Source: Mannheimia sp. USDA-ARS-USMARC-1261
GTDB taxonomy: Bacteria > Pseudomonadota > Gammaproteobacteria > Enterobacterales > Pasteurellaceae
NCBI RefSeq assembly: GCF_000521605.1
Contig: NZ_CP006942.1
Coordinates: forward strand, 1,736,001 to 1,800,000
Direction of reading: 5' to 3'
DNA: 64,000 bases
Under the pieces are notes generated by a model. The model was given only the letters and a program-made list of their open reading frames with translations. It was not told the origin of the DNA and did not search any database. A program made the translations under genes and the position numbers. Positions within the stretch are counted from its first letter, which is position 1. Every line of letters starts with the position of its first letter. Shown in pieces: positions 7,939 to 17,898 of this stretch.

Positions 7939-8559
7939 TTAAACTTTTCGATCCAGATTACAAAAATAGATTTGTGAACAAGGTAAAGCTCTTGATTCAT
8001 CAAATGGGTTAAGTGCATTAATTAACATTATTTTTTCATATTGCCCTAAATCAGCTTGAGTGATTTTCGTTAAATTCACTTTATTCTGTTCTAGTAATTG
8101 AGTTAATTGAGTGCCTTTCAACAAATAATCTTTCGGACTACACCAAACTCCATCTTTTAGAAAGAGTAAGTTACCAATGGAGCAATCACTCACATTGCCA
8201 TTATTGATAATCACCACTTCTTCATTTTGCAAAATATTGAGTAAATCAAACCGCTTGCGATCGCTAAATTTTAAGTGATAATCCCAATTTTCCACCTCCA
8301 CACAACGAAAACGTTCGACTTGTTTTGGCGAGTATGCAAAAAATTTTATCTCAAATTCGGAAGCATTATAATCAATTCGGCAACGTATTTTGCCTTGTTG
8401 ATAAGCCTCTGGCACAACTAGAATCTGTGCCAGTGTAAAAGTTGGCTCACAGTCAAAATATTTTTGCACAGCTTGTTCAAAACGCTTCTGATGATAGTCC
8501 AAATTCTGAACTTTCCCATCAATAACCGAGAGAGTTTCAAAGAGTGGAAATTGGCACAT
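7939..8559 (-). CDS. Class IV aminotransferase, probable aminodeoxychorismate lyase
   Basis: This is a 206-aa fold-type IV PLP enzyme. It starts inside the 3' end of pabB (23-base overlap), so it probably acts as the PabC step that splits aminodeoxychorismate into p-aminobenzoate and pyruvate. Visible features are CQFPLFETLSVIDGKVQNLDYHQKRF at the N-terminus, split here by motif only, and the likely PLP lysine in KFSDRKRFDLL near residue 100. EEVVIINNGNVSDCSIGNLLF corresponds to the family motif around the cofactor. It is shorter than E. coli PabC (269 aa), so another substrate cannot be excluded. Confidence 0.75.
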   Translation of the reverse strand: MCQFPLFETLSVIDGKVQNLDYHQKRFEQAVQKYFDCEPTFTLAQILVVPEAYQQGKIRCRIDYNASEFEIKFFAYSPKQVERFRCVEVENWDYHLKFSDRKRFDLLNILQNEEVVIINNGNVSDCSIGNLLFLKDGVWCSPKDYLLKGTQLTQLLEQNKVNLTKITQADLGQYEKIMLINALNPFDESRALPCSQIYFCNLDRKV

Positions 8560-9511
8560 AGACTTTCTCTAAAATTTCGTTATATTCATCTTCTAACACA
8601 CTTTGTGAAGTAATTCCGCCGCCGCTGCGGAATAATAATCCATTTGCAGTTTGCTCGATGTAGCGAATTGCTACTGCACTTTCTAAACTTTTGCCATCGA
8701 AATAGCCAAAAATGCCCGTGTAGTAACCACGTTTACCTCGTTCTGCCTGCTGAATAATGGAAACCGTTTTCTCTTTTGGAGCCCCACTAATTGAGCCAGC
8801 TGGTAATAAAGCAGCTAAAATAGATCCAATATTTTCTTGCCAATTTTCAGCTAATTCACCGCAGATCTCAGAACTTGTCTGCAAAATCGCCCCGCGATGA
8901 GTGTGTACCTTCTCCGCATAACGATATTTTGTAACCTCAATATTTTTAGCAACTAAGGCGAGATCGTTTCGGATCAAATCTACAATAGTATTATGTTCAG
9001 TAAACTCTTTTTCAGAAGCCATTAATTTCTGCTCAGCATTTTCTTCGCTCGCATTAATCGTGCCTTTCATCGGGTAAGAAAAAATGCGGTTCTGCTCAAT
9101 TCGCACAAAGCATTCGGGCGAAAAGCAGACAAATTGATCTTGCAGATAACATTTATATTTTGCCTTACTACTTGCAAAAATCTCCGCTAATGAATAATTG
9201 GTTTCAATGGCTGTTGGATAGCTTAAATTCAGCAAATAGCTATTACCGGCTTGAATTTCTTTCTTCACTAATTCAAAACCTGCTTGATATTCAGCAAAAG
9301 TAATTGGATTTGCTGAAAATTCAAAAGATTTAGCCACTTTTTCAAAGGTTTTTTCTGCATTCGATTTGCAAAAAAACTCAAAAAAAAGACCGCTTGTATG
9401 AGCCTCTTCGAGCGGAAAAATAAGCGGCTTTTCCTGCTCAAAATCAATTAAAAAGAAAAAAGGACGTTTGGCTCGCCCATATTGATTGGCTTTGTCTATA
9501 AAATCTTGCAT
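8537..9511 (-). CDS. pabB: Aminodeoxychorismate synthase component I
   Basis: PabB converts chorismate and ammonia (from PabA) to 4-amino-4-deoxychorismate for folate synthesis. The start at 9511 (MQDFIDKANQYGRAKRPFF) is preferred over the longer frame, which would overlap the divergent rmuC promoter. At 324 aa it is much shorter than E. coli PabB (453 aa) and lacks most of the N-terminal domain. The chorismate-binding domain is intact. PMKGTI carries K149, the nucleophilic lysine that separates PabB from TrpE. GSISGAPKEKT and the C-terminal YYTGIFGYFDG, RSGGGITSQS and EYNEILEK segments are all present. Confidence 0.92.
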   Translation of the reverse strand: MQDFIDKANQYGRAKRPFFFLIDFEQEKPLIFPLEEAHTSGLFFEFFCKSNAEKTFEKVAKSFEFSANPITFAEYQAGFELVKKEIQAGNSYLLNLSYPTAIETNYSLAEIFASSKAKYKCYLQDQFVCFSPECFVRIEQNRIFSYPMKGTINASEENAEQKLMASEKEFTEHNTIVDLIRNDLALVAKNIEVTKYRYAEKVHTHRGAILQTSSEICGELAENWQENIGSILAALLPAGSISGAPKEKTVSIIQQAERGKRGYYTGIFGYFDGKSLESAVAIRYIEQTANGLLFRSGGGITSQSVLEDEYNEILEKVYVPISTL

Positions 9512-9596
9512 AAAACTGAAATGCTTAATATTGGAAAGCTCTGTTATAATGCAAAGTAATAGTTTTGAAAAGCATTTTTTGAAAAAGGTTTTACCG

Positions 9597-11216
9597 ATGA
9601 ACACATCACTTAATATTGATGAAATTTGGATTTATATCGCTCTTGCAATTTGCGTGATAATGGGGATTTATCTGTTTTTCTTGAAATCACGTTATCAGCG
9701 AGATGCTTATGAATTAAGCCAAGATCTCGATATAATCACCACAAAATTCGAGCAAATTCAACAAAAGTATGAGGTTTTAGCCCAAGAAAAACATCAGCTG
9801 GAACAGTGGGCGGTGCAACAACAAACGAAATATGAAGCCGTAAGCGAACGCTTGAGTGAACGAGATGCTCAGCTACAACGTTTTCAACAAAAAATCGAGC
9901 TTGCTGAGCAGCAAGAAAATCAGCTGGAACGTTATATTAATGAGTTGAAAGAAAGAATAGGTTCTTCACACGCTAAAGCCGAGAGCTTGGAAGAACAGTT
10001 GCAATTTAGCCAGAGTTCCCTTTCGCAAAAAGAGCGAGAAAATCAATCGCTTTTTAGCCGCTTAAATGAGGTGCAAAATGAACTGACAGAACTACGCACT
10101 ACGCTTTCAGAAAAACAGGCGAATTTTGAGCAGCAACAACGCAATTTTGTCGAGGTAAAACAACAGCTTAATATGGAATTCCAACATTTGGCTCAACAAA
10201 TTTTGGAAGAGAAAAGTAAACGTTTTAGCGAAACCAATCAAAGTTCACTTGAGGCGTTGCTCAAACCGTTTAAAGAGCAAATTGAAGGCTTTCAAAAACG
10301 GGTGAATGAGGTGCATAGCGAATCGCTTAAAGGCTCGGCGAATTTAGAGGCGGAAATTAAGCGGGTGCTGCAAATTGGTGTATCAATGTCGGAAGAGGCA
10401 CAAAACCTCGCCACCGCATTAAAAGGCAACAATAAAATTGCCGGCAACTGGGGAGAAGTGCAGTTAGAAAGTGCATTGCAATCGGCTGGCTTATTGGCGG
10501 GCGAGCATTATCAGGCACAAGAGAGTTTTCGAGATGAAGAAGGGCGACGTTTCGCCCCCGATTTTGTCGTACATCTGCCCGACCAAAAGCATCTGATTAT
10601 TGACAGCAAGGTATCGTTAGTGGCTTACGATCAAGCGGTCAGATCCGAAGAAAATTGTGCGATTTCCCAAGCGTTAGACGAACATTGCCGTTCATTGAGA
10701 AATCATATCGAAGGGCTTTCCAAGAAAAATTACAGTGCCTTGTTAGGCGTGAAAAGCCCTGATTTTGTGCTAATGTTTGTGCCGATTGAGCCGGCGTATA
10801 TTGAGGCGATGAAACACGATCCGCAGCTCTTCAATTTTGGCTACGAACGCAACGTGATTTTGGTTTCCTACACTACGCTAATGCCAATTTTACGCACGGT
10901 GGCGAACTTATGGCGAATTGAACGTGGCAACACAGAGGCACGAGAAATCAGCGAAAAAGCCGGTGAAATTTATAACCAAGTATGTGCGGTAGCAGACCGC
11001 TTAGCCAAATTAGGTAATACGCTGAACACAGCAAATAATCAATATAATCAAACAGTTACCTCACTCGTTGGGCGACAAGGCTTAATCGGTAAAGTGGAAC
11101 GTTTTCAACATCTTTCCAGCAAAGCCAGCCAAATAATGCCGCAGGTGGAATTGCTGGAAAACGAGGCAGACACGATAAAACTAGAAATGGTGTCTAGGGA
11201 ATTATTGGAAGAATAG
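9597..11216 (+). CDS. rmuC: DNA recombination protein RmuC
   Basis: RmuC is a membrane-anchored coiled-coil protein with a nuclease-like C-terminal domain; loss in E. coli increases inversion of repeats. It is 539 aa from the ATG at 9597. One membrane helix (IWIYIALAICVIMGIYLFF) lies near residues 9-28, a long Gln/Glu-rich coiled coil spans about 40-240, and the conserved RmuC domain follows (GNWGEVQLESALQSAGL, PDFVVHLPDQKHLIIDSKVS). The upstream frame to 9486 is rejected because it crosses a TATAAT (9545-9550) and the start of divergent pabB. Confidence 0.93.
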   Translation: MNTSLNIDEIWIYIALAICVIMGIYLFFLKSRYQRDAYELSQDLDIITTKFEQIQQKYEVLAQEKHQLEQWAVQQQTKYEAVSERLSERDAQLQRFQQKIELAEQQENQLERYINELKERIGSSHAKAESLEEQLQFSQSSLSQKERENQSLFSRLNEVQNELTELRTTLSEKQANFEQQQRNFVEVKQQLNMEFQHLAQQILEEKSKRFSETNQSSLEALLKPFKEQIEGFQKRVNEVHSESLKGSANLEAEIKRVLQIGVSMSEEAQNLATALKGNNKIAGNWGEVQLESALQSAGLLAGEHYQAQESFRDEEGRRFAPDFVVHLPDQKHLIIDSKVSLVAYDQAVRSEENCAISQALDEHCRSLRNHIEGLSKKNYSALLGVKSPDFVLMFVPIEPAYIEAMKHDPQLFNFGYERNVILVSYTTLMPILRTVANLWRIERGNTEAREISEKAGEIYNQVCAVADRLAKLGNTLNTANNQYNQTVTSLVGRQGLIGKVERFQHLSSKASQIMPQVELLENEADTIKLEMVSRELLEE

Positions 11217-11375
11217 TCAAATCTCCCCTAACCCCTCTTTATCTAAAGAGGGGGACGAGATCACCAAAATCCATAAATTCATCTTTCATCATTAAAAATC
11301 AATAGCCAGATGAATTGAATCTTCCCTCTGAATGATCACCCCTCTTTAGAAAAGAGGGGAGGGGGAGATTTGAAA
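11217..11375. repeat. MITE-like palindromic repeat element
   Basis: A 159-bp non-coding element lies between rmuC and pabA. Its ends are imperfect inverted repeats of about 38 bp. Both read inward as TCAAATCTCCCC, then CCCCTCTTT and CTAAAGAGGGG. Each end can also fold on itself. The core of about 80 bp codes for nothing. It starts directly after the rmuC stop codon. A non-autonomous mobile element or a dispersed palindromic repeat is the likely identity. Confidence 0.65.
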
Positions 11376-11393
11376 TAACAAAGAACCAACCAA

Positions 11394-11966
11394 ATGCAAA
11401 AAAAACTATTAATCATCGACAACCACGACTCTTTCACATTCAACTTGGTGGATTTACTTCGCAAAATTCAAGTACCTGCCAAGGTGGTATTGGTGGAAGA
11501 GCTCAACCTAGACGAAGTGGAACAATTTAGCCATATTTTGATTTCCCCCGGCCCCGATGTGCCGAGGGCTTACCCACAAACCTTTGCGATGCTAGAACGC
11601 TATCATCAAAGCAAGTCTATTTTAGGCGTATGCTTAGGGCATCAAACCATTTGCGAATTTTTTGGTGGCACTTTGTATAATTTGAAAGATGTCCGCCACG
11701 GGCAGCAACGTACGTTAAGCCAAATTCAGCCTAATCCGATTTTTAACGGCTTACCGAATACCTTTCAGGTGGGCTTATATCACTCTTGGGGCATTTTGCA
11801 AAATTCTTTGGAAAAGACACCGCTTGTTGCCACCGCTGTTTGCGACCAAAACGTGTTGATGGCATTTAAACACCAAAATTTACCGATTTACGGCGTGCAA
11901 TTTCATCCTGAATCCTTTATTACCGAATATGGGCTTCAAATTTTACAAAATTGGCTCGATATCTAG
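11394..11966 (+). CDS. pabA: Aminodeoxychorismate synthase component II (glutamine amidotransferase)
   Basis: PabA releases ammonia from glutamine for PabB. It is 190 aa. It has the class I glutamine amidotransferase triad: C80 in GVCLGHQ, and H171 and E173 in QFHPESF. The oxyanion segment ISPGPDVP is also present. The window has a second, distinct homologue (trpG, 26474-27064) inside the trp operon, so this copy near pabB is the folate one. It is separated from the pabB pair by divergent rmuC and the palindromic repeat. Confidence 0.9.
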   Translation: MQKKLLIIDNHDSFTFNLVDLLRKIQVPAKVVLVEELNLDEVEQFSHILISPGPDVPRAYPQTFAMLERYHQSKSILGVCLGHQTICEFFGGTLYNLKDVRHGQQRTLSQIQPNPIFNGLPNTFQVGLYHSWGILQNSLEKTPLVATAVCDQNVLMAFKHQNLPIYGVQFHPESFITEYGLQILQNWLDI

Positions 11967-12094
11967 TCTTAGAGCAAGATTTTTAGCCGAAAATCCGCTA
12001 TAATCTACCGATTATTTACCTCCTTTTTAAATTTCCTTTTTTTAATTTATAGAGGCGAAACATTTTTCGCCCCAATACTCAAGAGATAGTTTAA

Positions 12095-13177
12095 ATGAAA
12101 GATTCCATCATTAATAAATTAGAAAGTTTAAGTGAACGCCACGAAGAGTTACAGGCGTTATTGGGTGATGCCTCTGTCATTTCCGACCAAGACAAATTCC
12201 GTGCTTATTCCAAAGAATATTCCCAATTAGAAGAAGTGGTTGGCACATTCAACCGCTGGAAAAAGTTAAACAGCGACATTGAAGACGCTCAATTACTTCT
12301 TGATGACCCAGATATAAAAGATATGGCAGCAGAAGAAATTGCCGAAAACAAAGCAGAAATTGAGAACCTTGAGCAACATTTACAAATTTTATTACTGCCA
12401 AAAGATCCGAACGATGAATATAATGCATTCCTAGAAATTCGTGCCGGCACAGGTGGTGATGAAGCAGGGATTTTCGCCGGCGATTTATACCGTATGTACA
12501 GCCGCTACGCTGAAAGTAAACGTTGGCGAATTGAAGAAATGTCGGCAAACGAAAGCGAACAAGGCGGATACAAAGAGATTATCGTCAAAATCAGCGGCGA
12601 AGGTGTTTACGGACAGCTTAAGTTTGAATCAGGCGGTCATCGTGTGCAACGTGTGCCGAAAACCGAATCACAAGGGCGTATTCACACCTCAGCCTGTACG
12701 GTTGCGGTAATGCCGGAACTGCCGGAAAGCGAAATGCCGGAAATTAATCCGTCTGACTTGCGTATTGATACCTACCGTTCATCGGGTGCAGGCGGTCAGC
12801 ACGTTAATACCACCGACTCCGCGGTGCGTATTACCCATATTCCAACCGGCATTGTGGTGGAATGTCAAGACGAGCGTTCGCAACACAAAAACAAAGCTAA
12901 AGCAATGGCGGTGCTTGCCTCCCGCATCGTACAAGTGGAACAAGAACGCCAAGCGGCAGAACAAGCAGACACCCGCCGTAACTTACTCGGTTCGGGCGAC
13001 CGTTCGGATAAAATCCGCACCTACAACTATCCACAAGGGCGTGTAACCGACCACCGTATCAACCTAACAGTTTACCGCTTAGACGAAGTAATGAACGGTA
13101 AAATTGATGAGCTGATTCAGCCGATTATTACTGAATACCAAGCGGATCAGTTGGCGGCGTTGTCGGATCAAAATTAA
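12095..13177 (+). CDS. prfA: Peptide chain release factor 1
   Basis: RF1 terminates translation at UAA and UAG. It is 360 aa, the usual length. The catalytic GGQ lies in [15 protein letters not shown], and the glutamine is the target of PrmC, encoded two genes downstream. The codon-reading tripeptide is PKT in [11 protein letters not shown], where E. coli has PAT; the outer P and T are kept. The N-terminal domain and the [13 protein letters not shown] segment are intact. Confidence 0.97.
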   Translation: MKDSIINKLESLSERHEELQALLGDASVISDQDKFRAYSKEYSQLEEVVGTFNRWKKLNSDIEDAQLLLDDPDIKDMAAEEIAENKAEIENLEQHLQILLLPKDPNDEYNAFLEIRAGTGGDEAGIFAGDLYRMYSRYAESKRWRIEEMSANESEQGGYKEIIVKISGEGVYGQLKFESGGHRVQRVPKTESQGRIHTSACTVAVMPELPESEMPEINPSDLRIDTYRSSGAGGQHVNTTDSAVRITHIPTGIVVECQDERSQHKNKAKAMAVLASRIVQVEQERQAAEQADTRRNLLGSGDRSDKIRTYNYPQGRVTDHRINLTVYRLDEVMNGKIDELIQPIITEYQADQLAALSDQN

Positions 13178-13180
13178 ATT

Positions 13181-13227
13181 ACAAGCGGTCAGATTTTGCA
13201 TAATTTTTGTAAAATTTGACCGCTTGT
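13181..13227. terminator. Inverted uptake-signal pair after prfA
   Basis: ACAAGCGGTCAGATTTTGCA is matched downstream by AAATTTGACCGCTTGT, giving a dyad of two uptake signals 4 bases after the prfA stop codon. This is a common Pasteurellaceae arrangement that can serve as a terminator and as a DNA uptake site. The loop is long and the T run weak. Confidence 0.6.
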
Positions 13228-13252
13228 GAACTAAAGAAAGAGGAATTTCAAT

Positions 13253-13786
13253 ATGAAAAAAATATTATTAGCCATAGCAACTACTCTACTTGCTGCTTGT
13301 AACAGCTTTATTAACTCAAGCCCTGCGGTAAAAAACGAAGTTATTACACCAATTACCGAGCATTTTGTTGGAGAGTGGGAATGTGCGATGAATGGTGTTG
13401 CAGCAACAACCAATAAAGTGAAATTGGGCAAAGATGGCAAAGCAAACTATCTTGGAAATGTAACGCTCCCTGCTGAAAACCCAATCTTTAACTATGCTCT
13501 TGAGCGTTCAGGCAGCTGGAAATTTGCAGATAACGCCTTAACTTATAACTTTACCCAGAGCAAAGTTTCTCGTGCTCACGCTGATGAAGTTCAAGCTAAT
13601 TTACAAGCAAATCAAGAGTTACAAAGTTTAGAGCAGCAATATTTTGATGCATTAAACCAACAAACAAAAAAAGCAGGAAAAACCAAAGTAAGCCTTGCCG
13701 TAAGTAACTTTACAACCAAAGCATTTAGCATCGAACAGAAAGTTGCTGAAACTGTACGTTCGGGGAATTGTGTAAGGGTTTTATAA
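13253..13786 (+). CDS. Putative lipoprotein of unknown function
   Basis: The 177-aa protein begins with a lipoprotein signal peptide (MKKILLAIATTLLAAC), and the lipobox cysteine is C16. The mature part has a short domain (HFVGEWECAMNGVAATTNKVKLG, seen in pieces, and ERSGSWKFADNALTYNF) that looks like a small beta-rich fold. A Gln-rich helical segment follows. I do not recognise the family. A clear ribosome site (AGAGGAA) precedes the ATG. It sits between prfA and the prmC fusion, a place not normally occupied in the prfA-prmC pair. No function is suggested by the neighbours. Confidence 0.8.
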   Translation: MKKILLAIATTLLAACNSFINSSPAVKNEVITPITEHFVGEWECAMNGVAATTNKVKLGKDGKANYLGNVTLPAENPIFNYALERSGSWKFADNALTYNFTQSKVSRAHADEVQANLQANQELQSLEQQYFDALNQQTKKAGKTKVSLAVSNFTTKAFSIEQKVAETVRSGNCVRVL

Positions 13787-13826
13787 TTTACATTGAGAAT
13801 AGATCGATTTTTTAGCATATATTAAT

Positions 13827-15074
13827 ATGGAACCTAACTTCTCTTATCAATGGCAATTTGGCATAAAACCTAATACCTTAGCCAATCTCGTGGTTGCGGG
13901 TAGAAAGACTGCAACTTGTTCTGGTTATTGCTTTTATGCGTTAGAAAATCAACCGCTTCCACAAAAAGGTGAAAAACACATTGTATTAGACAGCCAAAAT
14001 CAAGCTGTCGTGTGTATTCAGCTAAGTGAAGTCTTCATTGAACGCTTTAATGAAGTCACAGAAGAGTTTGCCCTTGCCGAAGGAGAAGGCGACTATCAAT
14101 CTTGGAAAATTGCCCACCGCGATTTTTTTAAAGGGGAACTCGGCAAGGAGATTGATGAACACTTTGAAGTAGTTTGTGAACGGTTTTACGCGGTAAATAT
14201 TTTCCCCAAAACTTACGCAGAATGGCTCACCTTCGCCGAACAAACATTGCTCGAAAATGCTGAAAATAACCCTTTTTTAGATGCTAAGTTCGACGTAAAT
14301 TTGCTCCTACAAGCAGTTACAAAACGCACAAAATCAGCAATTTTTGCGTTTAGCGAAACTATCTTAACCGAAAATGAGCTAAAACAACTTGCCGAATACT
14401 TAGCAAGACGTGCAAACGGTGAACCAATGGCATATATTTTAGGCGAAAGGGAGTTTTGGTCGTTACCGTTAAAGGTTTCAACCGCAACTTTAATTCCCCG
14501 CCCTGATACGGAGCGATTGGTTGAGTTGGCGTTAGATTTTGCTTACAAGCGGTTAGAAAAGCAAAAAAATTTGCAAATTTTGGATTTAGGCACCGGTACT
14601 GGGGCAATTGCGTTGGCAATGGCAAGCGAGCTAGACGATAAAGCTGATATTATCGGGGTGGATTTTCAGTCTGAGGCAGTTAAACTTGCGGAAGAAAATC
14701 GCCAAAATCTTGGTTTAAATAACGTACGTTTTATACAAAGTGATTGGTTTTCTGCGATTAAAAATCAGCAGTTTGACTTGATTTTATCCAATCCGCCCTA
14801 TATTGATGCAGAAGATGGAAATTTAACCGTAGGCGATGTACGTTTTGAACCTTTAACTGCTTTAGTTGCCGATAATCAAGGGTTGAGCGATTTGCAAAAA
14901 ATTATTGAAAATGCACCGCTTTACTTAAAGCATCAAGGTACATTAATGTTGGAGCACGGCTGGCAGCAAGGCGAGCAGGTAAGAAATTTATTTGATCCAA
15001 ATTTGTGGGAAAACATCACAACCGTTCAAGATTACGGTGGTAATGATAGAGTTACCCAAGCAATCCTAAAGTAA
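13827..15074 (+). CDS. prmC: ASCH domain-PrmC fusion: release factor glutamine methyltransferase
   Basis: Residues about 130-415 form PrmC (HemK), which methylates the GGQ glutamine of release factors. It has the N-terminal helical domain, REFWSLPL, the SAM motif DLGTGTG (253-259), NPPY (322-325) and a normal C-terminus ending in DYGGNDRVT. Residues 1 to about 127 are an extra ASCH-type domain (YQWQFGIKPNTLANLVVAGR and RKTATCSGYCFYALE). The frame is continuous and no methionine or ribosome site lies near the junction, so the fusion looks real. ASCH domains are proposed to bind RNA, but its role here is unknown. It follows prfA and the lipoprotein gene and precedes sirB1. Confidence 0.9.
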   Translation: MEPNFSYQWQFGIKPNTLANLVVAGRKTATCSGYCFYALENQPLPQKGEKHIVLDSQNQAVVCIQLSEVFIERFNEVTEEFALAEGEGDYQSWKIAHRDFFKGELGKEIDEHFEVVCERFYAVNIFPKTYAEWLTFAEQTLLENAENNPFLDAKFDVNLLLQAVTKRTKSAIFAFSETILTENELKQLAEYLARRANGEPMAYILGEREFWSLPLKVSTATLIPRPDTERLVELALDFAYKRLEKQKNLQILDLGTGTGAIALAMASELDDKADIIGVDFQSEAVKLAEENRQNLGLNNVRFIQSDWFSAIKNQQFDLILSNPPYIDAEDGNLTVGDVRFEPLTALVADNQGLSDLQKIIENAPLYLKHQGTLMLEHGWQQGEQVRNLFDPNLWENITTVQDYGGNDRVTQAILK

Positions 15075-15083
15075 AGGCAGGAA

Positions 15084-15950
15084 ATGGACGATATTATTGA
15101 AGAATTATTGAAAGAGTTGGCAGAGCCGAAAATTAAGATAAGCGATACCGAGTTGAAAAAGTTTCTCTATCGTGAAATCTTACGGCTTACCACGCTAATT
15201 GACGATACGGTAAATGAGCAACAAGTATTTGGGCAGATGTCTGCATTAACTAAAAAAGCTCGCTACAACGTCAATGGTGAAGGCGATGAAGAACGAATTA
15301 ATCAACTGCTCCATTTAGTTTATAAAGAATGGGGATTTCATTGCTACTATGAAGACTATTTCCACACGGAAAATTTATTGCTGAATCAAGTCATCAAAAA
15401 ACGTCGTGGAATGCCGGTTTCATTAGGAGCTGTGGTGCTTTATTTAGCCTCTGTGCTAGATTTACCTCTTTACCCTGTAAACTTCCCGACTCAATTAGTC
15501 TTAAGAGCGGAAATGAAACAGCCGAATGGGGCAACCAAAGTCCGCTTTATTAACCCGTGGAATGGCGAATTTATCAGCATTGAAATGCTCAATAAATGGC
15601 TGGAAGGTGAAATAGGCTTTGGTATGGAAGTTACTCCCGATCTTCTTAGAAGAGCCGAGCCACAAGAACTCCTTGAGCGGATTGAAACAGTGTTTAAAAT
15701 GGCTCTTACCCGTGAAGGGAAATATGAGGAAACATTGCGTTTAATTGAGTACCGCTTAGCAATGAGCCCTGAAGATCCGTATGAAATTCGTGATCGTGGA
15801 ATGGTATTAGCAAGTATGGATTGTTACCAAGCTGCGTTGGAAGATATTAATTATTTCATCGACCAATGCCCTGAAGACCCTTCCGCTGAAATTCTAAAAA
15901 TGGAAGTCAAAGGCTTAGAACAAAAAAGCCAAGGAAGCGTGGTACATTAA
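15084..15950 (+). CDS. sirB1: SirB1-family protein (transglutaminase-like core plus TPR)
   Basis: This 288-aa protein has the SirB1/YchA layout. A transglutaminase-like segment around residues 80-200 (VIKKRRGMPVSLGAVVLYLA, LPLYPVNFPTQLVLRAE) is followed by a TPR-like C-terminus (EGKYEETLRLIEYRLAMSPE). Its biochemical role is unresolved. The position between prmC and kdsA is the conserved one in gamma-proteobacteria. A good ribosome site (GGCAGGAA) sets the start, 9 bases after the prmC stop. Confidence 0.85.
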   Translation: MDDIIEELLKELAEPKIKISDTELKKFLYREILRLTTLIDDTVNEQQVFGQMSALTKKARYNVNGEGDEERINQLLHLVYKEWGFHCYYEDYFHTENLLLNQVIKKRRGMPVSLGAVVLYLASVLDLPLYPVNFPTQLVLRAEMKQPNGATKVRFINPWNGEFISIEMLNKWLEGEIGFGMEVTPDLLRRAEPQELLERIETVFKMALTREGKYEETLRLIEYRLAMSPEDPYEIRDRGMVLASMDCYQAALEDINYFIDQCPEDPSAEILKMEVKGLEQKSQGSVVH

Positions 15951-16835
<885 letters not shown>

Positions 16836-16913
16836 CACCGTAGGGGCAAATTACAGTTTGCCCCTATAATTCACATTCCTACTCTGCGATTCTCCATTAA
16901 TAAGGAAGAAGCT

Positions 16914-17861
16914 ATGCTCAATATTGTTTTTCTTGACCGTACAGGTATTCCTGCCACTCACGAAATCCCTCGTCCTAGCTTTGCTCATACTTGGACGGAA
17001 TACAATTCCACCACAGCCGAGCAAACCTTTGAGCGTGTGAAAGATGCCGATATTATTGTTACCAGCAAAGTGTTACTACAGCGTGATCTGCTGGCTAAAT
17101 TACCCAAGTTAAAATTAATTGCGATCACAGCAACAGGTACAAATAATGTGGATTTAGAGGCAGCGAAAGCGTTTGGGATTACCGTTAAGAATGTAACAGG
17201 CTATTCAACCGTTACTGTGCCGGAACACGTGATTGGTATGATCTATTCCCTTAAACATCGTTTAGCCGATTATTACCGTGATTTGATTACTTCAGACTGC
17301 TGGGCAACTTGTGGACAATTCTGCTATGTCGATTATCCAATTCAGGATATTCAAGGCTCAACCTTAGGGATTTTCGGCAAAGGGAATATCGGTGCGGAAG
17401 TCGCTCGCCTTGCACAAGCGGTCGGAATGAAGGTGATTTTTGCAGAACATCAAGGAGCAACGGAAATTCGTGAAGGCTATACCGCTTTTGAAGAGGTATT
17501 TAAACAGGCGGATATTATTTCCCTACATTGCCCTTTAACCGATAAAACGAAAAATTTGATTAACGACGAAACCTTAGCCTTAATGAAACCAACGGCTTAT
17601 ATTATCAACACCGGGCGAGGTCCGTTAATTGATGAACAGGCACTTTTGAACGCACTTGAGCAAGGTAAAATTGCAGGTGCAGCACTTGATGTATTGGTAA
17701 AAGAGCCGCCAGAGAAAGATAATCCGCTAATACTTGCAGCAAGACGTTTACCGAATTTACTGATTACGCCCCACGTTGCGTGGGCAAGTGATTCTGCAGT
17801 TACGACACTCGTAAACAAAGTTACACAAAATATGGAAGAATTTGTAGCAACAGGTAAGTAA
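16914..17861 (+). CDS. D-2-hydroxyacid dehydrogenase (NAD-dependent)
   Basis: This is a 315-aa member of the D-isomer 2-hydroxyacid dehydrogenase family, which reduces 2-oxo acids such as hydroxypyruvate. The nucleotide-binding loop is GIFGKGNIGAEVA. The catalytic arginine is in NTGRGPLIDE, with a following acidic residue in LDVLVKEPP and the catalytic histidine in ITPHVAWAS. It resembles HprA-type glycerate dehydrogenases, but the substrate cannot be read from sequence. It follows kdsA after a 78-bp gap and has its own AGGAAG ribosome site. Confidence 0.85.
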   Translation: MLNIVFLDRTGIPATHEIPRPSFAHTWTEYNSTTAEQTFERVKDADIIVTSKVLLQRDLLAKLPKLKLIAITATGTNNVDLEAAKAFGITVKNVTGYSTVTVPEHVIGMIYSLKHRLADYYRDLITSDCWATCGQFCYVDYPIQDIQGSTLGIFGKGNIGAEVARLAQAVGMKVIFAEHQGATEIREGYTAFEEVFKQADIISLHCPLTDKTKNLINDETLALMKPTAYIINTGRGPLIDEQALLNALEQGKIAGAALDVLVKEPPEKDNPLILAARRLPNLLITPHVAWASDSAVTTLVNKVTQNMEEFVATGK

Positions 17862-17898
17862 AAAACCGCTTGTATCGATCTATTTTTAGAAGAACCAA

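Noticed and set aside
11394-11966. This amidotransferase as a second trpG
   Set aside because: A separate TrpG lies inside the trp operon, and this copy is next to the pabB region, so PabA is the better call.
12095-13177. RF1 codon-recognition tripeptide PKT instead of PAT as a sign of recoding
   Set aside because: The PxT pattern is kept, and the middle position varies in normal RF1 proteins. No stop-codon reassignment is suggested by the genes here.
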